From contig NC_057922.1 in NCBI RefSeq assembly GCF_018873765.1, positions 18,055,563-18,119,562 on the forward strand: DNA of 64,000 nt, given 5' to 3'. This document shows positions 1 to 11,580 of this stretch, one piece after another. The notes beneath the pieces are model-generated. The model saw only the letters and a list, made by a program, of their open reading frames with translations, did no database searches and was not told where the DNA came from. Each line of letters begins with the position of its first letter. Position 1 is the first letter of the stretch. The translations under genes were made by a program, and so were the position numbers. The DNA comes from Telopea speciosissima (taxonomy: Eukaryota > Streptophyta > Magnoliopsida > Proteales > Proteaceae).

Positions 1-739
1 GTCAGGCCATTATCTCTGAGGGTTTTATTTTCAAAGAATATAGCATCCCTAGATTCTATCATCACATTGGTTGATAGATCCAAAAATCGGTCTGCAGCAC
101 TGTTTCTGCACAACCTAGATATACACAAGTGTTTGTTCTAGTTCCCACCTTAGGTCTCCTAGGATCTTATATCCTAACATAAGCTATACAGTCCCAAACC
201 TTAAGAGTGTCATATCTACAGGGATGGTTATGCAAAGCCGAATCAAGAATCGATCTTCCAACCGTATGCGATCTCCAAAACAGAATTATGAATCTAAAAA
301 TAAAAAATCGATTGTACGAACGAAGAGAGAAAATTAAAAATCCTTAATGCTTTAAGATTATTAGGGTTTAGGGTTTAAGCACAAGGTTGCTTAAAGCATT
401 ACACCCTGAGTATCTAGTTTGGAATACCCAGGCTGCTACCTCCAGCTAGTATTTATAGGAAAACTAGGGTTTAGGTCAAATGGGCTAATTACTAGATTGC
501 CCCTCACAGCCTGAGTATTAATACAAGTAGGATTATATTAGAACATATGAAGGGATATTACATAAATACCCTTACAATAATTACTCCTCCCTTAGGCCTT
601 GGTACGACATCCGAAATGCCCCTATACTTACTTCTAGGAGTCTCATTCTACAATAATAAAAATAGTGAGTAAAGAGACTCTTGATTTACCTTGGATGAAG
701 AAAGCTCGACCTTAATTAATTTATTTTTTCGTCCCAACA
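1..739 (-). mobile_element. LTR-like remnant at the window edge
   Basis: Read on the minus strand, this stretch begins with TGTTGGGACG at 739. It has a plausible TATA element (cctataaata, near 450-460) followed by a leader-like region. That order resembles an LTR entering from the left edge. No primer-binding site, coding domain or second LTR is visible, so the family cannot be given. It reads as a fossil fragment. Confidence 0.35.
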
Positions 740-966
740 ATCTTTGAGAAGGGCGCCATTAAAGGAATGCATGGATTGTTACTTCATTTCCTCATTCAAA
801 ACCTTTCTTTAGTTATAAGAGAGTTTGTTATGATTAATTGGACAAGAATGCTTTTGGGAAGTGCTGCTAAACTAAATGTGAGGGAGGGAGACGAAGGGAG
901 ATAGGGAGAGAGGTGTGAGATTTTGAATATTTCCTGAAAATAGGGAGGGAGTTGGTTTAAGTTTGA

Positions 967-3300
967 GTTGGGAAGACAGCCATCGTTGAAGGGCTTGCTC
1001 AGCTTATTGTCAGTGGTGATGTCCCAGAACCATTAAAGGCGGAAGAAAGTAGAAAAAAATTCAAATTTAAGGATCACTACACTTTGCTGTATTGCTTTCT
1101 CTGCAAAATTGGTTTTAGAGGCATTGATTATAAAAATTTTAATGTGATTGATCAGGTGATTTCCCTGGATGTGGGACGGCTTGTGGCTGGTACAAAACAT
1201 CGTGGGATGTTTCAGGAAAAGGAAAAGTAATGGTGAGATACTACTCTTCATTGACGAGGTGCATATGTTAATGATAACAGGAGCTGCAAGCATCTTGAAA
1301 CCAGCCCTTGCTCGAGGAGAACTCCAGGTATTTAATTTGTCCTCTATCATTATTTTCTTAATTCTTGATTTATTAATCTTTATCCATCTAAGAATAACTT
1401 AAAACATTTGAGGCTTACATCTACTTTGCAAATCTTGTGTATTGGTGCTACAGCACAAGATGAATACAGGGAGTACATTCAGGAAGACCGAGCTCTAGAA
1501 AGGCGATTTCAACCAGTAAAGGCACATGAACCATCCATTAGTGAGGCAATACAGATTCTGAAACAGATTTCTCCACGTTATGAGATTTTTCATAAGCTCC
1601 ATTATACTAATGAAGCTCTAGTTGCCTCTGTAGAATTGTCAAAACAACTTATCAGGTTTGTTAAATTGAAAATGATCTCCCTGTTACCAAACAAATGCTT
1701 CTGTTATTTTTTTTTCTTCCAAACATCAGTCTTTGGTTTCATTGCTTAATATTTTTCTTATCGATTGTCTTGCTTCCATTTTTTACGACGCTGAGAGTTT
1801 ACACTTGATTAACTTTCTATAATGTGACAAAGCCATTGATTTGACAGATGAAGCTGGCGATTTTGTTCGAATTCATCAACCTCAGGTAGGGTTCCCCAGT
1901 TCCCCACCCTCTCCAAATAAATAAATAATTCTTGCTGTCATCACTATTTCCATATTCACTAAACCTATAGAACTGAATGTGAAATGCTTTGCTTGTTTTA
2001 GCTTCCTGAGGAAACCAAGGAGCTTTACAAAGATCTTCGAAAGATCACAGAGGAAAAAGCTGAGGCTATCCGTAACCAAAACTCTTCGAAGGTATTAAAC
2101 ATTAATGCATTGGTGTGACCAAATCTATGTAATATACTTTCACTTCCCTTCTGTTTTCTTACAGTTCAAAGCTCTTTACAGGTACAATCCTTAAGTTTTC
2201 AGGAAAAAAACATCAAAACTAAGATCTTAAAGATCGACGACAAAATGGATAAAGGGAATCAATGCAAACGGTTCGAACCTAGTTGTTACAGAAGTGGACA
2301 CACAACATGCTGTTTCTTCTTGGACTGGAATACCTGTCAGGAAGGTTTCCACCAGTGAATCCAAATACCTTCTGAAGATGGAGGAGTCTCTTTGTAAACA
2401 TGTCATTGGTCAAGAAGCTGCTGTGAAGGCTATTTGTCGGGCTATCCGTCGTGCCCGTGTTGGCATAAGTGATCCTGACAGACCAATTGCCAGCCTCCTC
2501 TTTGCTGGCTCAACTGGCGTAGGAAAAACACAATTGGCAAAAGTGTTGGCTGCTGAGTACCTGGTTCTAAGGAAGCCATGATAAGGTTTGACATGAGTGA
2601 ATTCATGGAGATGCACTCGGTATCAAAGCTCATTGGTTCGCCCCCAGGTTATGTTGACTATACAGAAGGTGGAAAACTTACTGATGAAGCTGTTCGTCGA
2701 CATCCCTTTACTATTGTCCTTTTTGATGAAATAGAGAAGGCACATCGTGATATTTTCAATATAATGCTTCAAATTTTGGAAGATGGCAGACTCGCAGATA
2801 GCAAGGGGAAAACAACTGATTTCTGTAATACAGTTATCATAATGACATCTAATATTGGGAGTTCTGCAGTTGTGAAGGGTGGGCAGCAAATTAATTCACG
2901 CCAGGTAAATGCCAAAGTTGTGGAGGAACTTAAAAAGTTTTTCAGGCTGGAGTTCTTAAACAGGTTGGATGACGTGATCGTATTCCAACAGCTGACAAAA
3001 GAAGTGGTGAGGAAGATTGCAGAAATAATGCTTGGGGAGGTGATTGCAAGACTTGAGAAGAAGAATATTTATCTCAAGGTGACAGATACCTTCATTGATA
3101 AAGTGATTGAGAATGGTTATAGTCCAACATATGAATGGTTATAGTCCAACATATGGAGGTAGGACACTGAGAAGGTCCATAGTGAGGCTTCTGGAAGATA
3201 ACTTGGCTGACAAGATACTAGCAGAGGAGATCAAAGATGGAGATTCGGTAACCATTGACGTTGATAGTGATAGTGAAGTAACTGTGAATAAGGAATCCTG
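967..3300 (+). pseudogene. ClpC-like Hsp100 chaperone pseudogene (nuclear, chloroplast-type)
   Basis: The order of segments matches plant ClpC, the stromal AAA+ chaperone that feeds Clp protease. From 967 there is a D1 Walker A remnant (VGKTAI) and [14 protein letters not shown]. Near 1156-1328 are [16 protein letters not shown] and ILLFIDEVH. At 1433-1655 is CIGATAQDEYRE through RRFQPVK. At about 1826-1887 is DKAIDLTDEAG, and at 2001-2092 LPEETKELYKDLRKIT. From about 2290 comes D2, with [27 protein letters not shown] and a ClpC-type C terminus. Introns with GT/AG ends survive near 1329, 1656, 1888 and 2093, so this is a duplicate gene copy, not a processed cDNA. Several lesions argue against function. 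The D1 stretch after KHRGMF is shortened and shifted. The usual glycine/alanine loop after FIDEVH is missing. A one-base loss near 2558-2562 shifts the frame before MIRFDMSEF, and a 22-bp duplication at 3111-3154 shifts it again. The N domain was not found upstream. Confidence 0.85.
3111..3154 (+). repeat. 22-bp tandem duplication inside the ClpC-like pseudogene
   Basis: Two identical 22-bp copies lie head to tail (3111-3132 and 3133-3154). They encode NGYSPTY twice, in different frames. Because 22 is not a multiple of three, the first frame ends just after the duplication and the C-terminal segment continues in another frame. Confidence 0.95.
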
Positions 3301-3327
3301 AATTCACATTCTTCAAAATTCAAACCA

Positions 3328-3413
3328 ATGGATTTGCTAAAACTGTTCTGTGGAAATTCATTATCATTACATGGATTTGCTAAAACTGTTCTGTGGAAAC
3401 TCATTATCATTAC
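3328..3413 (+). repeat. 43-bp tandem duplication downstream of the ClpC-like pseudogene
   Basis: Copies at 3328-3370 and 3371-3413 differ by one base. They lie about 30 bp after the pseudogene stop. They begin atggatttgctaaaactg. Confidence 0.95.
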
Positions 3414-3816
3414 ATATCTAAAAGTTCATATGGCAGCCCCCAAGAAACATGTCTACCTCTAGAGACAAGTAGAACTTATTTGTAGTGATAGTTTGCTTTA
3501 CATATGTAGTTCTTTGAGACAAGTAGAACTTATTATTAAATCTCTTGAAAGTTTTTACTAATGTATGAATTAATGAAATTCACATTTGCTTTTTACTGAT
3601 GATACACTTAATTTTTTGTCATGCTTCTGAAACGCCCACACAGCAGGAAGAGGCAATTGTCATTTGAAAAGAGACACCCCACCCCAGAAGGGTGCCCTCG
3701 CTCTCTTGGCAAAACACTTCAAAACATGAGTTGCTCTTTTGATCTTCATGGTTTCCTTATTGTGTCTTTACCTAATGAGTTTGTTGCTATGACTCTCACG
3801 GACTATAAGGTATTAC
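3414..3816. other. Intergenic stretch with a 19-bp direct repeat and an unrecognised short ORF
   Basis: A direct repeat (gagacaagtagaacttatt) occurs at 3462-3480 and 3516-3534. A plus-strand open frame begins with ATG at 3621 and runs into the MITE that starts at 3817. Its 60-odd residues match no family I recognise. Confidence 0.4.
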
Positions 3817-4293
3817 CATAGTTGTCATGGCGTCCTGGCGCTGGAGAGGGCTGCATGGCGACCTACGCCATGGCGACCCTCTTTGATTTCTTCCTCCGAC
3901 TCTCTTTCCCTCTTCGATTTCTTCTTCCCGTCTTCGATTTCTTCTTCCCTCTTCGATTTCTTCTTTCCCTCTTCAATTTCTTTCGATTTCTTCTTCGATT
4001 TCTTCTTCCTGTCTTCTTTCCCTCTTCGATTTCTTCTTCCTGTCTTCTTTCCCTCTTCGATTTCTTTCGATTTCTTCTTTCCCTCTTCGATTTCTTCTTC
4101 GATTTCTGAATTTTCTTCTTAAAACTTGAGAAACAATAGAGAAAAAATAAAACATGGCTTGAGTATACATCTATTAACACATTAAAAATAGAGAAAATAA
4201 AAAATAAAACATGGTCGACATGCTCGCCATGTCGATATATCGACGTGACACCCCTCCACCGACTTGGATCGCCGTGACGCCGTGACAACTATG
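3817..4293. mobile_element. MITE with 18-bp TIRs and 8-bp TSD, carrying a minisatellite
   Basis: Terminal inverted repeats catagttgtcatggcgtc (3817-3834) and its complement at 4276-4293 match at 17 of 18 positions. The flanks are ggtattac at 3809-3816 and again at 4294-4301. The 8-bp TSD and the C...G ends fit a hAT-type element. If the terminal C/G belongs to the flank, a 9-bp duplication (Mutator-type) is also possible. There is no coding capacity. The interior is dominated by a pyrimidine-rich repeat. Confidence 0.8.
3881..4108. repeat. Pyrimidine-rich minisatellite (ttcgatttcttctt-type units)
   Basis: Variable units built from ttcgatttcttc, ccctcttcgatt and ctgtcttctttcc repeat for about 230 bp. 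The long open frames on both strands here, serine/phenylalanine-rich on plus and arginine/lysine/glutamate-rich on minus, are products of the repeat and not genes. Confidence 0.9.
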
Positions 4294-4571
4294 GGTATTA
4301 CCTCCTACTAATCTAGTTACGATACGCGATGGCTATACTGATAGGTCTACTGGTGTTGTTGGTTGGGCTACGATAAGTTTTTCTGATACACAGTTTAGAT
4401 TTGTCTCTATGAATTGTGACTAGGTAGGAGACACGATGACACTAAAAACCAAAACCGTCCTGATGCAGTATCACTTAACTGGTTGGACTAGCATGATAGG
4501 CTTTGGAGACCCAAACCTAGGCAGAACCAGTCTAACCCAGGATTTTGATCCACCAAGGGTTGGAAGTAGTA

Positions 4572-4950
4572 TGTTAGTTTATTTATTTCAATCTTTTATT
4601 CGTTGACTATGTAGGAGTCAGATAGAGTTTGAGTTACAAGTTATTTCAGTTTTGTAGTTAGAATAGGAGTTATTAATTTTCTCTTTAAATACTTGCATTG
4701 TAACCAACGTAAGTTTATTGGGTTTACTGTGAGAGTGTGTGATTGTGTGATCTTTTTCCCCTTCACCCTGCAACTTTTCCATTCTCCTATCTGCCCTCAA
4801 CCAATTTGGTATCAGAGCTGATCCATCTCCTTCCCCATCAACCTCTCTCATTCCCTTCTTATCAATATCTCACATCTCGTTCTTCTTCTTCCCATTTCAT
4901 TTTTCCCATTACTGTTATGTCGACACCAGCATTTTTTTTTAAAAAAAATC
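4572..4950 (+). mobile_element. Ty1-copia 5' LTR, primer-binding site and gag start (fossil fragment)
   Basis: tggtatcagagc at 4807-4818 is the classic plant copia primer-binding site, complementary to initiator tRNA-Met. Immediately upstream is a short LTR of about 232 bp (4572-4803) with TG...CA ends and a TATA-like element (ctctttaaatac). An ATG at 4918, after a pyrimidine-rich leader, looks like the gag start. The copia character ends near 4950, and no pol domain or 3' LTR is seen nearby. This is a broken fossil. Confidence 0.75.
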
Positions 4951-6391
4951 GAACCAAAACCCCACCCCTTCGACTTTTTGCAGTAAACCCCCTTCTCCAT
5001 TATTTCGATCGATGCCCTTCTAGGGTTCGACTGAATGGAATAAAAAAAGTGTGATGTGCAGAGAACGCAAGAGGGGGAAAAAAAGGAGAAAGAATGAAGA
5101 GAAGAGAGAACGAGAAGAATCAAACCAGAAGAAAAGAAAAAAAAAGAGACGAGAGAGCAAAAGATTTTGAGGAAAAGACAGAAGAAGACATACCTGATTC
5201 CCGTCGTTGCATAAAGTCACAGCCTTTCAAAATCACCATCTCCTAGTCGAGGTCGCAGTAACAGTTGCAGTCTCTGATGAGGACGAATTCCTCAATGCTG
5301 GTCTCCTTCCATTCCAACACGTCTTCCTTCCTTGCCAACTTCCTCGCTGGATAATAGAGTAGCTGAAGACGATTTGGTATTTTTTTGCTTTTTCCCACAG
5401 TAAGTCTCCTTTAAAAACCCATATTCCCTATATTACCCCTTCCCTTCCATCAATCTGATTTCTTCCCTTAACAATGCAGTTGCTTCCTTTATCTCAGATC
5501 AGATCTGATCATAGATTTGATTATTGAGCCTACTTGCATCTGAGATCCTTAATCTGGGTTTACATATTGCATCATGTCTGCATGAGTTTTAAAGTTTTAT
5601 TGCAGCACTAGCTAAGAGTTACCAGAAAGTATTTGGGTGGATAATGCTGAGATTGTGAGGTGGATTCAGCTTGGAATGAAGGCTGGTTGGCCTTGGGATA
5701 TTTTCCAAGTTTTATTGTCTATTTCTTCTTTGACTCAAAAGAAGCATATTGATGTAATTTGTAAAGACTATTCTGTGGTTACTGTAGCTCATAGAGTTAC
5801 TTATACCTTATAAGGTTATTAGGACTAGGAAATCTACTGTAGTGGATGTAAACATACATGAATTTATTTTCCAGTAAATTTCTTTTTGTTTCTCATAAAA
5901 AAAATGTATGTATTAACAAGGACAGGTCTTACATTGGACAAGCTCATAGACTTGCTACTAATGCTACGAGTAGTAAAAGTAGAGTAGATATTACTGATAA
6001 TGTATCTTCTTTCCTCTTTGTTTAACGAATGTTTTTTTCTATTTAAGAAAAAAAAAAGGACGACAGTAGAAGACTGCCCCCACAGAAATAAAGGATTTCT
6101 TGCTCTAGGGCACAGTCTGGTCTGGCAGAAACAGCAAGTTTCTTAAGCCAGATGATAAGTGGGATTTGAATGAGCTATACATAACAAGGGTCAATTAGAC
6201 TTCAGAATTTACAAACTCATGATCAGCTTGGATCAAGGAATGATTTTCAAACAGAACAATTTCAACAGACACTTGCATTTCAATGATCGAACAAGGTACT
6301 GAACTATCTACCAAATCATTATTTCACAATGCCAACCTAAGGGAAATCTGTACATTGACCTACTGTTTAAACATTAGTGAGGTTGCTTCCA
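4951..6391. other. Intergenic mosaic; possible LINE 3' tails
   Basis: At 5040-5160 is purine-rich sequence. Plus-strand segments near 5635-5815 and 5917-6025 each read as a short open frame, then a stop, then an A-rich tail (near 5897-5906 and 6047-6059). The second segment (QAHRLATNAT) resembles the end of a plant LINE RNase H domain, but the match is too short to be firm. No host gene is recognised. Confidence 0.3.
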
Positions 6392-9300
6392 CTACTTGCG
6401 TCCTAACCTTATTAAATGCTGTTGATGTTTTGCTGCAGCAGCTTTATCTGCAGCTTCACGCTTCATTGCCCTCTTTGCTCGTCTTCCAGTTGTATCGTTT
6501 GCCACCACTCTTTCCTTCGTACCACGTGATGGACCAGCATCATGGTCCTGAAGTTCACGGTGGACAGGCCAAGCTTCTTTTCGCCCTGCCCTCACATAGC
6601 CATTATCGCCCCACCTACGGTTACCAATACGAAGATTTGAACTGGTATAGTAAACTTCTTCTAGATCTTCATCTTCATCGTCATTGCCATCATCATAGTC
6701 CTCTACATATTGATAAATATCTTCTAATTCATCATACACCTCTTCCTGAGCCTCTACCTTCAAAGGTATGAACCACGCTGCTCTAAGAAGAAGACACACA
6801 CTCTCCTCAAACATGTAATCATTGATTCTGTCAAGGAGGAGAATAACATTTTGGTTAGCAGAAAAATATTAGTGTTTCCAACTCACACCCATATGCCAAC
6901 TAATACCTTCCATCCAGTGACCTATGAACATTGAGGAACTCAAATGGACACTTGCATTGAGGGCACAATTGCTTCTGATTGTACATGGCCCATCTAAGGA
7001 TGCATGTCACGCTACATATAAAAAATTCACAGAAATAATTAATACACTTACAACATCATTTCTCAACATTCTTTAAGTCCACTCAGAAATTGAGCAATAA
7101 ATTTTCTTGACCCCACTTCCATTCTTCTACGCTTTGCATATCCAATACATAGGAAAACACAAAATAATATGATTTACCACATAAGAAACAATCGGAAAAA
7201 AAAAGAGTTGTTCAACCAATCTAAGAGCCACAGAATATAAACCTTCAAACAATAAAATAAATCAACAGAGAGGTTTCACATGAGTAAAAAATTAAAAACA
7301 AAATGGTCAATACCTAAATGCACAAGCCTACAAAGAAACAAAAACATATGAAATATGCAGTTCCCACCCAACCACACCTCTTAGTGCATGTTTTTTTTAT
7401 ATGAAAGAGCACAGAATGTTTGCACATCGAGGATCCTATAAAATGTCCAGTTTATTCATTATTGGAGGCTGTGAGTATCACGGAAGATAGGGCTCTAGAA
7501 TTGTTCCTAATACAGGCACATTTCCTTTTTTTAAAATGTCTACAACCTTATTAATTGTGATATTCATGTAAATAATACCTATGAAACCATTAGAGCAGAA
7601 AAAACTTTACTTCTGTATGTCAAGTTTAGGGATTTGTTCAGCTCTCATAGTTCTTTTCCTTCATTTCCCTTATTGTACCCGAGAATCGACAAACTCGACT
7701 CCACATTGTTCACAAAAGGTCGGGTCTTCGTTTTCATCTCCGATTACTCGATAATTTCCACAAGCACAAATTCCACTTTTGATAGGCCCAAAAATTCTTT
7801 CACAGAACAATCCATCCTACAAACTAGGGTTAGATGTAAGTCAATAATCTCTCATATTCATCTTTCCCACTTCTATACAATCCTACCAACTGCAAAACTT
7901 ATATAACCCAAGCACCTAATATTCCAAGGAAGGGGAAAAGTAAATCTTGCAGTCAAATTTGAATATATTTCCATTACTATGTATGAGAACTTTATATGTG
8001 ATACATTTATTTTGTTTTGTATGTTTAGTTCAGTCATTTCATCCAATTTAAGCAGTGCTCTTCATATTTCGATCCAAAGTTTGGACTGGAGCTAATTCTT
8101 TCAATAGGTCAAAAATAGAAATCTTCGTTTTCATTTCCTTTTTCCAAAGCTTCCAATTGTTCAACTGAAACAATTACTGGGTATAAAATTGGAAACATAT
8201 AAAAAACAGCAGCCAGAAAGAGGGGGTTAAAAATTGAAGCGCTAGGACTCAGTATAACATGTCTGTCATCAAGAAGCTAATGTCAACTTCGTGTTTCTCA
8301 TTTCTTAAGAAAACAAAACTGTGCTCCACAACTGATCTAAGCCCTGTTACGTGTAACGTCATCTGTTTGAACTAAGGCAGTTCCTAATCCAATATTTAAT
8401 TGAATTAATCTAAATTTCAAGGACTTGAATTTTTTTTTCTCTTGAAAGGAATTTTAAGAAATTTGAAAGAGAGTCAAGCCTCAATCGTTCACAAAGATTT
8501 AAACATTCATGGTTTTACAAGATAGAATGATGGTTCCAACAAAAATTAAGATTGGACCATAAAGCATTGCATTTAATCGAACCTTAATAGGGTTCATATG
8601 AAGAATTACATGCAACTAAGTCAAACTACCTACTTCTGAATTTATCCTAAACTATAATATGATAAATCATGTACACCCAACCTAATAATAGTATATTCCT
8701 TAGTATCCCCCTCAAACGCACGGGGATTGAAGTCTTCATGCGACCACAACAACAGCAATTGCAGACACGATGCATGGTACATCACTAGCAGATAGCAACA
8801 ACGATAATGACGAACATTGGCGGCAAAAAAAAAGTGAAAGTATATTGTAAAAAACAATGAGGCCAGCCAGGAAGGTTGTAGGGAAATAGAAGAAACCCCG
8901 AGATGAAAAAGAAGATAAGACCATCCATGAGACCATGACACACCGACAATCAAAAATAGGAAAAGGGTAAATGGTAACATTTTATTTATCCAATAATTCA
9001 AAAACAAAAATTTGATGAACGGATTGAGATGTTAGACAAACCAGTAAGCATGCTCGCAACCTTTTACAAGAGCAGTCTCCTGAAGTGCTATCTTCTCCAA
9101 GCAGATCGCACAAAACCCATAACTGTCACACACCGTCAAGCTTGAGCTTGAGCTTGACATTCCACACTCTATTCCCTTCACACCATCACATACCTACGAG
9201 AATTTATTCCATAAATTAGGGTGAAAAGAAAGAAAACAAACTAGTAACATAAAACCCAAATCATAAAGAAAATTCAAACCCCAAAAGAGAGGGACAGAAG

Positions 9301-9465
9301 GAAAAGAATAAAATGAAAAATTGGAATCTTGAAGAGGGTCATCAAGATCCGCTTTTCACATAAATAAATCCACAAAATTTAGATCAAAGAGAGAGAGAGA
9401 GATATGAGTACCTGTTCTTCTTCGATAGGAAGGTTGGAAACGCCGTTCACCTGCTCATTCTCCAT
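6392..9465 (-). CDS. RING-type (C3HC4) E3 ubiquitin ligase-like protein, 248 aa
   Basis: Four exons join in frame: 9412-9465, 9042-9193, 6907-7011 and 6392-6827. All three introns have GT-AG ends. The protein starts [13 protein letters not shown], has a serine run (31-36), and then a complete RING: C46-x2-C49, C64-x-H66-x2-C69-x2-C72, C85-x2-C88, the C3HC4 spacing. A conserved-looking [12 protein letters not shown] follows. Next comes an acidic segment rich in D/E, and then a basic, alanine-rich C terminus ending LIRLGRK. RING proteins of this kind transfer ubiquitin from an E2 to substrates. The substrate here is unknown. The RING is split across exons 2 and 3 by a 2-kb intron in which I see no other exon. 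The start is the only ATG before the exon 1 donor that keeps the frame. No transmembrane segment is visible, so a soluble cytosolic or nuclear protein is likely (inference). Confidence 0.85.
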
Positions 9466-10155
9466 CAAGATTATAGTGGTGAGAGATGTTGGGCAGGACG
9501 AGAAGCTCAGAGAAGAAGTACGGAAGCGAAAGAAGAGTTTACTTAATTCGCTCGATCATGAAATGAACCAAAGGGGTATTTACAATCAGAGAGAAGAAAA
9601 GATTCTGGGCATTATTCCCGAAAGAGAGACAGACCCCCCCTACGCTCTCAGGTCTCAGGCGGTGAGAGAGAGAGAGAGAAGGCGGAGAAAGCCAGCAAGA
9701 GCATATGGACAACTAAAAAGGATACCTTTTTCTCCTTATTTTATTGGCAAACAAATGCTTTGATTTTCATGATTAAGTTAGATACGCATCAGATGGCGGA
9801 TAAAATATAACTTTTTGGACCCTTGGAACACACAACCAACCATAAACACCGGAAGGCTGTAGAGGAGGTAAGAAAGGTGACAACGTGGCAGTAAAATAGG
9901 GATTATTAATTATTTTATTCTGCTTTGTTGTCCTTTTAAGTTTTATTTTCTAACATGAAAGGTGACACGTGGCATTAGAAAACATGATATGTTGAAAGTG
10001 TTGCAGCATACCCGACCGACAGAAAGGAATAATTTTGTTGACCACCTCATGCGGCCCCACAAATAGGACGTCTCTTCTTGCGTTGATCTCCATCATTGGA
10101 TCAGATTACTTTGACCCCACTGTTTCCTTAGAAAAACAACTCCCAACTCCCAGCC
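9466..10155. promoter_or_regulatory. 5' leader and promoter region of the RING gene
   Basis: This lies upstream of the minus-strand RING gene. It contains a GA run at about 9664-9680, which is CT on the coding strand. A second GA run at 9389-9402 lies inside the first intron, just past the donor. No unambiguous TATA box was identified. A plus-strand open frame from 9404 overlaps exon 1 and is a shadow. Confidence 0.4.
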
Positions 10156-10163
10156 CCCTCATG

Positions 10164-10360
10164 CATGGTGTATCGGCCAGGATCGACTGTATCGGACAAA
10201 ATTATCATTGAATTTTTTTAAAAAATAAATTTTCTAACCATTTTACCCTTTGTCCCCTTGTCTGTACCGTACTATTGATACGGTATTGGCACGGTATCAA
10301 TATCGGTGATTAGTAAAATTGGTACGTATGACCAATACGATACTGATACTTAGAACCATG
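10164..10360. mobile_element. hAT-type MITE, family A (TIR catggtt..gtatcgg), 197 bp
   Basis: It begins catggtgtatcgg and ends gatacttagaaccatg. It is flanked by an exact 8-bp TSD, ccctcatg, at 10156-10163 and 10361-10368. The interior has repeated tatcggtat-type sequence. A second copy with its own exact TSD lies at 39426-39679. Non-coding. Confidence 0.85.
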
Positions 10361-10370
10361 CCCTCATGAG

Positions 10371-10550
10371 AAAATTATCTCCTCTAGTTCCCTATCCGGC
10401 CCAGTTCCCCAGTCCCTCTAATAGGGGGGAGGGGGTGGATCCCACCTGAGCAAAGTGTTCGGACAGGGGTAGAGTGGTCATAGCAATTCCCTTGTTAGGG
10501 GGATTGGGGAACTGGGTTGGGCAGGGAACTCGAGGGGATAAAGATCCCCC
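10371..10550. mobile_element. Palindromic MITE, family B, 180 bp
   Basis: The two halves form a long imperfect hairpin: tagttccctatccggcccag on the left pairs with ctgggttgggcagggaact on the right. The flanks are ctcatgag (10363-10370) and ttcatgag (10551-10558), 7 of 8 matching. It sits directly beside the right TSD of the family A MITE. The core gcaaagtgttcgga..ggggta is shared with 40543-40732. Confidence 0.75.
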
Positions 10551-11383
10551 TTCATGAGGCAGGATGCATTCTGGGATTTCAACTAATCAAAGGAGACCTT
10601 ATCATCAAGCCACAGGCGGTACGTCCCATGTCCTTCCCTTTTCTTTTTTTTTTTTAATGTGTCAAAGTTTCAAGCCACACTGAGTTGACTTAATGGCAAG
10701 TTGAGGTTTTGAAAACTAGAGACTAATAAAACTATGAGAGGATGCATGGTTCAAGCCAAATGTGTATATGCCAATACATGAGATGATATATAATTGATGG
10801 AAGAGGATTGGGCACGCGGCATGCCATTGGCCTTCCTGGAGCCAGCTAGCGAATGTGCCCAATGGAGAAAGGGGGAAAGAGAGGGGAGGGGTTGGGGTCA
10901 TTTCCATAGCAGTGGGAGAAAGAGCCACAACTGAGTTAGGTTTCGAAAATTGGCACATATCCTATACCAAACCATTCTTTATCTTTCCAATAGTGGGGCT
11001 GACAACATTATCTTTTCGTGCAGAAAAACGTCGGTGGATTGTATGTCTGTATGGATGGATAATTTATCAAGCTTTAGATCCCCCCCCCCCTAAAATAGAA
11101 GAAAATGTCAAAAAAATACACCGTTTCAAATGTGTTTTAACTAACTATGATCACGAGTCAAGACTCAGCTTCATGGGGCTCGATCAGGGTGGATTAAGAC
11201 TTGCCGACCCAAACTTGCACCCACAGGTGGAAGCATTATTCCTGCAAGTAAAAGAAATAGAAACTAGTAAGTGGTCTAAACGCCACTCCAAAATTGAAGT
11301 ATCTCATAATTCTATACCAGAGATACATCCCTCGGGCAACCAATTAAGAAGAGGTGCTTCAGATTTTTTTCATAACTTCTAAT
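10551..11383. other. Non-coding stretch, no recognisable gene
   Basis: A 175-codon plus-strand open frame spans 10855-11382, but its translation shows no known domain. It contains a run of ten C bases coding prolines and lacks an identifiable promoter or splice context. I treat it as chance. Confidence 0.4.
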
Positions 11384-11392
11384 ATAATAATA

Positions 11393-11571
11393 GGAAAAAT
11401 GTTAATTTTCTGACCGGGAGTGTAGCCTACGTTAGCACTCCCTGCACGTCTCTCTCTACTCTCTTCTCTTGAAATGATCTCTTAGTCTCTTGAAATGATT
11501 CCTTTCTGAGGGCATTCGTTAGATGTTTCTTGCTGGTGTAAGCTACACTTTTGGACAGAAAACAACCTCCC
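11393..11571. mobile_element. Mutator-type MITE, family C, 179 bp
   Basis: The ends ggaaaaatgttaattttctg and cagaaaacaacctccc are imperfect inverted repeats. They extend inward through gtgtagcctac and its partner gtaagctacac. The flanking 9-bp sequence ataataata occurs at 11384-11392 and 11572-11580. The A/T simplicity of the TSD lowers certainty. A relative lies at 14501-14637. Confidence 0.65.
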
Positions 11572-11580
11572 ATAATAATA

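Noticed and set aside
3863-4288. 141-codon minus frame, very basic and glutamate-rich
   Set aside because: It is the antisense reading of the pyrimidine minisatellite inside a MITE.
6283-6771. 162-codon plus frame
   Set aside because: Antisense shadow of the last RING-gene exon.
10855-11382. 175-codon plus frame
   Set aside because: No domain, overlaps a C homopolymer, no promoter or splice context.
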